Source: Amorphochlora amoebiformis (taxonomy: Eukaryota; Cercozoa; Chlorarachniophyceae). Taken from it: a stretch of DNA of 64,000 nt. Location of the stretch: the NCBI GenBank assembly GCA_054601695.1, contig BAAHQB010000415.1, positions 54,120 through 118,119 of the forward strand, read 5' to 3'. The notes beneath the pieces are model-generated. The model did no database searches. It was not told the DNA's origin and worked only from the letters and a program-made list of their open reading frames with translations. This document shows, one piece after another, positions 44,198 through 64,000 of the stretch (its first letter is position 1; every line of letters begins with the position of its first letter). The position numbers were made by a program, and so were the translations under genes.

Positions 44198-44319
44198 CAT
44201 CTAATATGCATATTACATAATATATATATATATGTCTATATGTATATGTGTAAAAATGTATATGTGTGTATATGTATATGTGTATATATACATATAAATA
44301 TACACACATACACACAGAC

Positions 44320-48480
<4,161 letters not shown>

Positions 48481-48509
<29 letters not shown>

Positions 48510-49102
48510 GAGCTCGATCGATCTTGTCTGGCTCAAAGTGGTCGGTGCACGGTCGGGTCGAAGCAGTCGCCGAGTGCAGTGAACCCCGTATCGGGGGTCT
48601 GATGCTGGGGTATGCTTGGAGGTTTTTCGGTGATTTCGCCTTAGGTTCCTCCGGACAGTACCAGGAATTAATTTTGCGCGAGTGCGCGCCGTGACTTCCG
48701 TGCTCTTTGCTTCTCTGCATTAGACCATCAGGCATTCCGTCATTCCCGACTCAACGAAAAGCGACTGGTGAAAAGACGACGGGCAGCTGAGCGGCGAGCA
48801 GCGGGAGCGGCGGCTTGCCAATGGCACGGGGTGCGTTGTGTTGGGGTGGGACATGGAGGTGTAACACTGGAGGTGTAACACTGCGGCTGACTTCTGCGAG
48901 GCAATGGCTGCCGGCGGGTCGGGGGGCGGTCGGTAGTTTTTCGTCCCGGAGCTTGGATTGATTTTTTCGGATTATTATTAGCATGTGTGGGTTGAAGAGA
49001 TGGAAGTCGGGTCGAGAGGTATGTGTTGGACGACACAATGGTGTCCACAATACGATTCCATTTTTGTAATACATGTATCAATGTCGGAGATATTGATAGC
49101 AT
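48481..49102 (-). other. Open frames upstream of the zinc-finger gene, unresolved
   Basis: One frame (48735-48481) starts MPDGLMQRSKEHG and contains INSWYCPEEPKAKSPKNLQA. Another (49102-48740) is rich in Pro, Thr and Arg. Neither is recognised; they may be 5' untranslated sequence, an alternative first exon or chance. Confidence 0.25.
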
Positions 49103-49239
49103 TATTATACATGTTGTACAGGGGCTGTATACAGCGCCATTATAATATCCACATGTATATTATAATTGTAAACGTGTGTACAATACTGTATACCAATATT
49201 ACTCGTATTATATTATATTGCATATAATTGTATGTGATA

Positions 49240-49680
<441 letters not shown>

Positions 49681-50565
49681 TGAATTGAGGATTTAGGAAT
49701 CGAGTGGAGACAAAGACAGAGACCTTTGGGCCACTGGACACGACTTTCACCGCCCTCTGGCCACCGTATCAGCCCTACCAATGCCAAACGCCTGCCCCCG
49801 AACTAAGCCTTCCCCCCCCCCTTTGGGCAAAGGATACTAGATCTCTCCCTTCAACTCGATCTAGGTGAAACAATATCGCCGAAAATCATCCCTCATGAGT
49901 TATGACTCATGGCGGATGCCTCAGACCAGATAAATGCTTGAGGCCTCATGACCCAGGTGCAGGAAGCCTAAAGATTAAAGACTAATCGCGTGAGGGCTTA
50001 AGACTATCCTAACGTATCTCTCCTTCCGAAAAGATAATTGTAGGGAAAAATATCCCGAAAAAATGACGCAAGAAAGGAATTCGATCGTCCGAGAGCGTTG
50101 AACCATCCGCTATTCTTAGGTAAATATAAAAAACCTACCCTGTAACAACTGATAACCCTCTAAAGCTTCCCGTGGTATGCATGCTTTCAATTTTTCTTTA
50201 AGGCAACTTCGCCACGGCTGCATACAAACCTCTAATGTAGCTTAGTCGATGGTCACGCTGCCCGGGAGACTGCAGTGCCGCTCCTGGGACGCGGTCGAGG
50301 GACCTCTTACCGTGCTCGTAGGATCCCTCTGTCCGTATTAGCCAGGGATGCACGGATATTCGGAAATTTGGGTTGTGAGGGCCGCCTTGCCGTGTTATGA
50401 CTGAATTTCACAGTGACCAGTGACCTCTAGTCGCTTCGGGGAGGGGGTTAGGGATTAGAGGGCAAGTGAATGATGGCCGCGGAGACCGGGGGCTAATTTA
50501 GTCGGAGGGATTTGCTTGGGATGTTATTTGTGGTATCAATTAGGATGTTGTTTGTGTGAAATAAC
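49681..50565. other. GC-richer unique DNA, no coding or RNA gene recognised
   Basis: About 880 bp of moderately GC-rich sequence has no frame over 60 codons and no splice-supported exon. I compared it by eye with rRNA and tRNA landmarks and saw none. It could be a non-coding gene, an old transposon or relic. Confidence 0.4.
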
Positions 50566-50589
50566 TTATTTTTTTTTTAATAGTAAAAT

Positions 50590-52060
<1,471 letters not shown>

Positions 52061-52097
52061 TAGGATCTCACTCACCTTTACTTAGGCATACACAGCT

Positions 52098-52192
52098 ACC
52101 ATTAGGGTCAGGGTTAGGGTTAGGGTTAGGGTTGGGGTTAGGCTTAGGCTTAGGGTTAGGGTTAAGGTTAGGGTTAGGGTTAGGGTTAGATG
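52098..52192 (+). repeat. Interstitial TTAGGG array
   Basis: About 15 TTAGGG-type units with TCAGGG, TTGGGG and TTAGGC variants lie between (TA)n blocks. Confidence 0.95.
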
Positions 52193-52256
52193 TTAGGTAT
52201 GTACTGCTGACTTGCCCATAGCACGGTTTGCATGCAGCATGAGTAGTGTGTAGTAT

Positions 52257-52287
<31 letters not shown>

Positions 52288-52411
52288 TATATACATGTAA
52301 ATATATGCTTATACATATATAGTATATATTATACACTATATACACACATATATAAATACATATTCATATATATATTATATATATATATAAAATATATATT
52401 ATATATATATA

Positions 52412-52449
<38 letters not shown>

Positions 52450-52464
52450 TATGATATATATTAG

Positions 52465-52807
52465 TACTTAATTGTATGCATGTATTGCAAAGTTTTCAAA
52501 CGATCATTAAATTTAAACTTTATACAGTGTAACAAACTTTTGATATATCCGAATATTCTTATGAATCCATATCCAAATGTGTGTCACAGACTCACGGACC
52601 CTGACCGGGACAATGACTAAATAACACCTTAAAGTCACCGATATCTCGATGCATGAAATGTACCCATTTCCACGGTGTATATTTTACTGATAGATTTTTC
52701 GGAATTGCTTCCAATTATGCTTTTATCTAGTTTATACATGCCAGAGTATGATATCGGACGTTTTGCTCGCTTACTAGTAATATATACTACTATGGCATAT
52801 ATAATAT

Positions 52808-52860
<53 letters not shown>

Positions 52861-52986
52861 ATATATATATATACACATATATACACATATATAATATTTA
52901 CACGTAGCATTATGTTACTCACTGAATTTATGTACATACATTGTATAATATTATACATGTATGTGTGTGTATGCATGTATATATAT

Positions 52987-53020
<34 letters not shown>

Positions 53021-53036
53021 TGATAATGTGTGTGCA

Positions 53037-53093
<57 letters not shown>

Positions 53094-53114
53094 TATATAT
53101 ATATAATGTGTGTG

Positions 53115-53157
<43 letters not shown>

Positions 53158-53670
53158 CTCGAAATATCACCACAATAAGTTGTCAATAACTCAATATTAC
53201 AACTAGCACGTCACTGCCCGGTAGTTACGGTTGCACTCATGTAAATCATTCACGAACTTATATCCTAATATGATAAAACTTCACAGTAAGCGAACAAGTT
53301 TGTGAACACGTGAATGTACATCGCACCATTGGCAGTCCAACAGTGTTCGCGCGAGACCATTATCACTTATCATCGACCGCTGCCCGCTCTTCCCAAACGT
53401 CTTCTTAAAAAATCCCTTCTCCCCATACTATTTCGGCTCTCATTTCTCGGGGAACGCCAGGGGGGAGGGTTGTGTTGAAGCCACTTTGCCCGCAAAGTTG
53501 GGCCGGGCGCCACGCGGCCCTGTTGGAGACTCCTGGAGTCAGACTCCTGGAGTCATGAGGGGTCTCCGGCAGTCTCCATGGATGAATTGTGACTCTACGT
53601 GAGGTTGCGCAATGTTGAGTGATATTTCTTAAAAGTCACGCTTGACACGTGGACCCTGATATAGTCGACC
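52465..53670. other. Intergenic, no gene
   Basis: Unique AT-rich DNA with (TA)n at 52815-53150, then GC-richer DNA at 53290-53640 just upstream of the next gene. A 14-bp palindromic duplication, GACTCCTGGAGTC-AGACTCCTGGAGTC, lies at 53528-53555. Confidence 0.5.
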
Positions 53671-53672
53671 GA

Positions 53673-55115
53673 ATGCTTCGACGCCCCAACCCCCCCCTTT
53701 CGCGAGGCGTGGCCAGGGCGGCCCTGCTCGCGTTCGTTTGTTCCCTAGTGCTCGTTATACACACGACTACTCGCTCCGATGGTCGCCTCGCCAGCCCGCC
53801 GCCGCGTCTCGACTCGTGGCTTCTGCAGATGACCACGAATGGCCTCGAGGAGTTAAAGACATCTACTGTTGGCAAATGGCGGGGGAAAAAGGACGACCCT
53901 GCTGCGAATTCCAAAAATGCCCCACCCCATCCTGTGGCCATGGCTATTGGGTACCCTTACATTTTCTGCTCATAGGCAACTTTCGTAGCAAGTGTTGCGC
54001 GATGTAGTGATGGGTTTCAGGTTGGGGTGTGCTTTTGTCTTGTCGCGTGCCTAAGGGGGCCGGCTGGAAAATGGGAAAGGGATGGTTAATTGGGGCCTGA
54101 AAAGAGGGAAATTGACACACTAGATGCCGTGTGGCGTGACCATTTCGCCATAGAGTGCTTCTAAACGTGTCTGCTTATATCCCCGCTTGAAAACGAAAAA
54201 CCCTCTATACACTACACCCCCCACCCCAAAAACTAATGGGGAAAACATCCCATGTTCTTGCTGTATTTAGGATGGAAAAGATGTCATGAAAACTGAACAC
54301 AAACCCCCCCCCCAGGCGCGTTGGAGGTGCGGCATCCGGCGCGGTGTTCGCTTATCACTACTATCCCATGCTCACCCGCACGGTCACAAGACATGTCCAA
54401 AAGATGCTCGACCGCCTCAAGCGCATGCTCCCCGCTCCTCCGGTACTGTCCCACCCCATCCCCGGCTCATTCATACCATTCTTGAACTGTCCAAAAACGA
54501 TCTCGAGAACACTCTTTGGCTCTTTCTCTCACCCTCTCCATATCTCTATCTATATTTTCTTATCCCTTTGTCTCCTCTCGACTTCGACCTCTTGACCTTG
54601 ACACCTTGACCGCGACCTCTTGACCTCCTATCAACCGACCTCTCGGCCTCACCAACCTCTCGGCATCTCCTGACCCCTCCCGAACCATCAGCGCGAAACG
54701 GCCGTCTGTGAGTCGCGCCCCGAAAAGAATGACCCCACTGCGACCACACCCACACCCACAGATGTCACGCTCACCCCCACCGACCCCATGGTCGCGTCCA
54801 CCGATGCCTTGCCCACCGACCCCTCGCCCTCCGATGCCTTGCCCACCGACCCCTCGCCCTCCGATGCCTCGCCCATGGCCACGACCGCCGATGCGCTCGT
54901 CCGGGAGCTGGTGAAGGAAGATTCGAACGCCGCAGAGGGAGAAGAGATCGACGGTGACGCGCCGAGCGACGCGCCCAATAAGAAGGTCGTCGCTGACATT
55001 GTGGCTGGCGACACGGAACCTGATGGAGGTGAAGTCGGCCTGGAAGGGCCCGTGGGTGGGGGGGAGTTAGAGGGAATTAGGGCGGCGGGTGGAGACGAAG
55101 GATTAGGACAAACAG
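53673..55115 (+). CDS. Unknown membrane-anchored protein, 3' end not resolved
   Basis: Three exons keep phase: 53673-53950, 54316-54442 and 54692 to about 55115. The first starts at ATG ([12 protein letters not shown]) and has a hydrophobic stretch [16 protein letters not shown] at about residues 16-31, fitting a signal anchor. The first junction creates a second glycine-rich hydrophobic segment, HPVAMAIG joined to [16 protein letters not shown], followed by an amphipathic basic helix [19 protein letters not shown]. The third exon is acidic and Pro/Thr/Ser-rich, with a duplicated [10 protein letters not shown] unit and [16 protein letters not shown]. The third exon stays open into (TA)n to 55318. 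I use the donor-like ACAG/GTGGTG as a provisional end; further exons were not found. I do not recognise the family. Confidence 0.6.
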
Positions 55116-55179
55116 GTGGTGTTACTGTTACTGTTGTAGTCTTACTTGGGTGTTTTGTTGTATGTGTATGGTATATATG

Positions 55180-55188
55180 TATATATAT

Positions 55189-55228
<40 letters not shown>

Positions 55229-55249
55229 GGTGTGTGTATATATACATAC

Positions 55250-55301
<52 letters not shown>

Positions 55302-55344
55302 TACATATATATATTTAATATATATATATATATATATAATATAT

Positions 55345-55395
<51 letters not shown>

Positions 55396-55401
55396 TATAT
55401 A

Positions 55402-55448
<47 letters not shown>

Positions 55449-55490
55449 AGAGAAATGAACATATATACACATAAAATGTATGTGGATATA

Positions 55491-55535
<45 letters not shown>

Positions 55536-55570
55536 ATATACATATGCATATACACATACATATATATATA

Positions 55571-55636
<66 letters not shown>

Positions 55637-55780
55637 TACATATATATATATATATATAATATACATATATATATATATATGTATATACATACATATATAT
55701 ATATATAAATATATATTTATAAATATATGTGTGTATGTGTGTGTATGTGTATGCGTAAATATGTAAATTACATGCACATC

Positions 55781-55827
<47 letters not shown>

Positions 55828-55878
55828 AAATATATATATATATATGTGTATATATGTAGAGTATACATGTGTGTGTAT

Positions 55879-55968
<90 letters not shown>

Positions 55969-55996
55969 ATGTGTGTGTGCGCATAAATGCGTATAG

Positions 55997-56045
<49 letters not shown>

Positions 56046-56079
56046 AAATATATATTAATGTGTATATATGTATATTATT

Positions 56080-56113
<34 letters not shown>

Positions 56114-56140
56114 CATATATACATAATATATTAATATGTA
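55180..56140. repeat. (TA)n region
   Basis: Near-continuous (TA)n with TATG, CACA and TGTG variants. Confidence 0.95.
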
Positions 56141-56149
56141 TATACATAT

Positions 56150-56367
56150 ATAATATTTATATGTGTTCATATGTTCATGTATCCCCTCACAGGAAGGGAA
56201 ACGGTGTCGTAGGATGTACATATGTATTTATATGTATATATATATATATTATATATATATACACACATACATATATAATATTTATATGTGTTCACATGTT
56301 CATGTATCCCCTCACAGGAAGGGAAACGGTATCGTAGGATGTACATATGTATTTATATGTATATATA

Positions 56368-56448
<81 letters not shown>

Positions 56449-56477
56449 CATATATATACATATATACATAATATATT

Positions 56478-56508
<31 letters not shown>

Positions 56509-56930
56509 GTACACCCCTCACAGCAAGCGAAACGGTGTCGTAGGGCTAGGCAGTCGAGTGTCTACAACAGTGTTACTAAGACCGGATTTGTGTTAGCAAG
56601 TCTCCTATATTTACAGAAAGTAGTGCCTCGACCAGCGTTGCCGCCCTCTAATAGCCATGAGTGCCTGCCTTGCTAACTGAAGAGCCTTAGAGAGCTTAGA
56701 ACAGCTGGCATGGCATGCCCAATTTAATATCACAATAATTATGATACAACACTGATTATCAGGGCTAACATCTCATGAGATCTAAGTCTACAACAGTGTT
56801 GTGTTAGCTAGTCTCCCATATTTACAGAAAGTAGTGACTCGACCAGCGTTGGCGCCCTCTAATAGCCATGAGTGCGTGCCTTGCTATTTGAAGAGCCTTA
56901 GATCGAGAGCTTCAATTTCTAGAATTTAAC
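56150..56930. repeat. Nested duplications around a CCCCTCACAG-GAAACGGTGTCGTAGG core
   Basis: A core (CCCCTCACAGGAAGGGAAAC plus GGTGTCGTAGG) occurs at about 56187-56217, 56309-56340 and, diverged and extended, 56513-56545. A 130-bp segment starting GTCTACAACAGTGTT and ending GAAGAGCCTTAGA occurs at 56560-56690 and again at 56785-56905. On the minus strand the longest copy lies furthest 5', the arrangement seen for exon-end copies elsewhere, but I cannot prove an exon here. Confidence 0.85.
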
Positions 56931-57076
56931 CATAAATTGAGATTATATATCACGATAATTATGATACAACACTGATTATCTGGAGTCTGGACTAGCATCA
57001 CGTACTCAATCTAAGTCGTAGACAACTAGTATGTACATACATGTAGTATTAAGAGTATATATCTAGATATATAGGG

Positions 57077-57420
57077 TCAAATATTGGTTTGGGCAATATC
57101 GCCTAAGAGTCTAGTCTTATAAGCTCGCAGTGTACGTAAAAGCGCATGATTAAAGAGAGGCTCTGGCTCTAGCTGAGAGTCTAGTGGCTTTTCTGAGGTA
57201 CGGTTACCATCCAAAGCACGGCCAGTCGATAAGTCAAAATTTCTCAATAGTGCACGTGTGATCATAAGTAACTTCGTTTAGATTTTCATAATTTATTACG
57301 CCGTCTTGAATCCAAAGTTCCAGGGATCCGATTTTTTTTTTTTTCCTTTTTATTTTACTAGTTTTAGCCTAGATCTAGCAGATCGAGTGGATATTACTCC
57401 GAGTCCGATGAGTCATCCTG
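57077..57420. other. Unique AT-rich spacer
   Basis: A 62-codon minus-strand frame (57265-57077) has no recognisable feature or splice signal. A T-run lies at 57332-57345. Confidence 0.4.
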
Positions 57421-57431
57421 AAATCAAGCAT

Positions 57432-57485
<54 letters not shown>

Positions 57486-57504
57486 AGTACATTATACTGA
57501 TCAC

Positions 57505-57590
57505 AATGGATGTTATTGCCTGCCTGAATAACAATGGATGTTATTGCCTGCCTGAATAACACACGTAAATATTTATACAAATATACGCGC

Positions 57591-57636
<46 letters not shown>

Positions 57637-57665
57637 GTTATTGCGTGCTTGAATAAGACACGTAA
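57505..57665 (+). repeat. Duplicated TGTTATTGCCTGCCTGAATAA core in (TA)n
   Basis: The core occurs at 57509-57530, 57538-57560 and, diverged, 57637-57660, the latter two followed by CACGTAAATAT-like sequence and (TA)n. Confidence 0.85.
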
Positions 57666-57784
57666 ATATATATACAAATTTACGCTCATATATGTATATA
57701 TGTATGTATATATGTTATATATATATATATATATATATAGATACATACATATGTGTATATATGTTTATGTATGTATATATACAT

Positions 57785-57829
<45 letters not shown>

Positions 57830-57847
57830 ATATAGTATAAAAATGTA

Positions 57848-57886
<39 letters not shown>

Positions 57887-58161
57887 CATATATATTCACG
57901 ATTAAGTTACCTGTCCCTGTCCAACACGTGTCTGACCATCAATTTCATCCTAATATATATATATATATATATATATCATACACTAAGTATTACACTTGTA
58001 CATGATAAATAAATATATATGTATACATTATATATATTGTATATATATACATACATATATATATATATATATACATATACATACATATATATATATATAT
58101 ATAATATGTATATTTTATATATATGTTATAAACAAAAATACAAATGTATAACAATACACAG

Positions 58162-58225
<64 letters not shown>

Positions 58226-58239
58226 CACTCGTATCTATC

Positions 58240-58299
<60 letters not shown>

Positions 58300-58348
58300 T
58301 AAATACATACGCACACATATATATGCATATACATATACATCTACATGC

Positions 58349-58382
<34 letters not shown>

Positions 58383-58397
58383 ATATGTACATGTATA

Positions 58398-58446
<49 letters not shown>

Positions 58447-58497
58447 CTAACCTCCCGATCACTATCCATCTCCTCTTCCTCTGAGTCGTCATCCTCC

Positions 58498-58534
<37 letters not shown>

Positions 58535-58541
58535 TATACAC

Positions 58542-58574
<33 letters not shown>

Positions 58575-58611
58575 CAGAGAATCTGGCAGAGTTGGGGGTT
58601 TGTGTCTAGGG

Positions 58612-58677
<66 letters not shown>

Positions 58678-58740
58678 AATCCTAACCTTGAGCTTATAGG
58701 TTGCATAGGCAAATGAAACCACCAACATACCACAACATAA

Positions 58741-58864
58741 CCCTAACCCTTACCCTAACCCAACCCCAACCCTAACCCAAACCCAAACCAAACCCTAACC
58801 CTAACCCTAACCCTAACCCTAATCCTAACCCTAACCCTGACCCTAACCCCAACCCTAACCCTAG
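58741..58864 (+). repeat. Interstitial CCCTAA array
   Basis: About 20 CCCTAA-type units with AACCCCAACC and CCCAAACC variants, opposite in orientation to the arrays at 8.46, 43.4 and 52.1 kb. Confidence 0.95.
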
Positions 58865-58880
58865 AGTCTCCTTAACTCTA

Positions 58881-58925
<45 letters not shown>

Positions 58926-59019
58926 TCTTAGTGAAATCGAACTCTCTAGTCCTGTGAATTGAATTCGTAATTCGTTTGGACGTTGTAACATATATATATA
59001 TATATATTATTGTTATTAT

Positions 59020-59058
<39 letters not shown>

Positions 59059-59234
59059 TATATATGTATATATATATTTACATTCTTAGTGATTGACCTC
59101 GTAATTCGTTTGGACGTTGTAATCTGTGGGTCCAAAACTTGGGGTGGACATCTTAATTACCGCCGATCCTGACGTATATATATATATACACATATATATA
59201 TACTATCCTAACACTAATACTAATCCATAGCCCG

Positions 59235-59308
59235 CTAACCCTAACCCTAACCCTAATCCTAATCCTCGCCTTAGCCCTCATTCTAACCCTAACCCTAACC
59301 CTTGCTCT
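59235..59308 (+). repeat. Second CCCTAA array
   Basis: About ten degenerate CCCTAA units. Upstream, a core with GTAATTCGTTTGGACGTTGTAA is duplicated at about 58966-58990 and 59100-59122. Confidence 0.9.
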
Positions 59309-59378
<70 letters not shown>

Positions 59379-59419
59379 AATATAGAAGCTATGTATAGAT
59401 AATTTTATGATGTCTTTTT

Positions 59420-59492
<73 letters not shown>

Positions 59493-59539
59493 CAAGATCA
59501 ATAGGTAGTCTAAGGCTACCGCACAAATGGGTCATCCCA

Positions 59540-59735
59540 AAACACAACTAATCAGTCGACAATATATAGCCAAATCGGTATTTCACTGACACCTATAATA
59601 GTCGAAAATATATAGCCAAATCGATGTTTCAGTGACACCGCTAAATAGTCGGAAAGTATAGCCAAATCGAGATTTGGCAAACTTCAAGCCGAATCAATAT
59701 TCGAATGACGCCGCTAAATAATCTAAAAAATTCGG
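59540..59735 (+). repeat. Roughly 45-bp degenerate repeat (TATAGCCAAATCG)
   Basis: Three or four units combine GTCGAAAATATATAGCCAAATCG, a TTTCAGTGACAC-like part and CGCTAAATA. Confidence 0.8.
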
Positions 59736-59772
59736 CAGAATCTGTATTCCGGTCACGTAGTTCCGACCTCTC

Positions 59773-62918
<3,146 letters not shown>

Positions 62919-63045
62919 GTATATATATGTAAGTATAGGATATGTATGTATATAAACAGTAATCGACCATATACTCAAAAAAGAGAACAAAAAATAACAC
63001 AAAAAAATTACACGGCTCCTGTATGTCGAAAAATATCGGATATAT

Positions 63046-63076
<31 letters not shown>

Positions 63077-63195
63077 GTACATAAATAAATATATACATAC
63101 ATACATATATATATACATATATATATACATATATGCATACACAATGCATATAAGGTTAACTAAGCACATACCTTAAGACACGGACCTGTTACAAT

Positions 63196-64000
<805 letters not shown>

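Noticed and set aside
49681-50565. Possible rRNA or other structured RNA gene
   Set aside because: No recognisable rRNA, tRNA or snRNA landmark was found by eye, so I left it as unexplained unique DNA.

Overview
The window is eukaryotic nuclear DNA. Genes are split into many small exons with GT-AG splice sites, and exons are much richer in G+C than their surroundings. Introns and intergenic DNA are dominated by (TA)n tracts, with (CA)n, (GA)n, hexamer arrays and minisatellites. Short interstitial TTAGGG-type arrays occur in both orientations. The genes read (ciliary WDPCP/fritz, spliceosomal U2SURP, a C2H2 zinc-finger protein, a RING-H2 protein, a serpin-like protein) fit a protist or other eukaryote of a ciliated lineage. 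I cannot name the organism.

Layout: 0-1.1 kb, AT-rich, no gene. 1.13-1.29 kb (-), an unidentified terminal exon. 2.8-7.8 kb (-), a WDPCP/fritz homologue in 7 exons, with a foldback repeat in one intron. 7.8-12.2 kb, repeats and unresolved GC-richer pieces. 12.26-21.15 kb (+), the SURP and CID half of U2SURP/SR140. 21.6-24.9 kb (-), a RING-H2 protein in three exons. 25.2-35.5 kb (+), a gene of at least 15 exons for a plasmid/phage-type TOPRIM primase-like protein with a basic, organelle-presequence-like N-terminus; it starts 282 bp from the divergent RING gene. 38.5-39.2 kb (-), an intronless unknown membrane protein. 42.9-43.7 kb, interstitial telomere-like repeats. 44.3-48.5 kb (-), a C2H2 zinc-finger protein of 430 aa in 8 exons. 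53.7-55.1 kb (+), an unidentified membrane protein. 59.8-62.9 kb (-), C-terminal exons of a serpin-like gene. The remainder is mostly (TA)n.

Exon models were built by hand from splice consensus, reading phase and remembered family similarity. Within the WDPCP, RING, primase, C2H2, membrane-protein and serpin-like models every proposed junction keeps phase. In U2SURP one junction remains unresolved. No operon-like relationship between genes is visible.

The two strongest unusual signals are these. First, a bacterial/plasmid-type TOPRIM primase architecture sits inside a spliced nuclear gene. Second, there is a recurrent structural link between tandem repeats and splice sites. Minisatellites begin within about 0-60 nt after splice donors in at least ten introns of four genes. 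In several genes the last 15-60 nt of an exon plus its donor are copied repeatedly into the downstream intron, separated by (TA)n.
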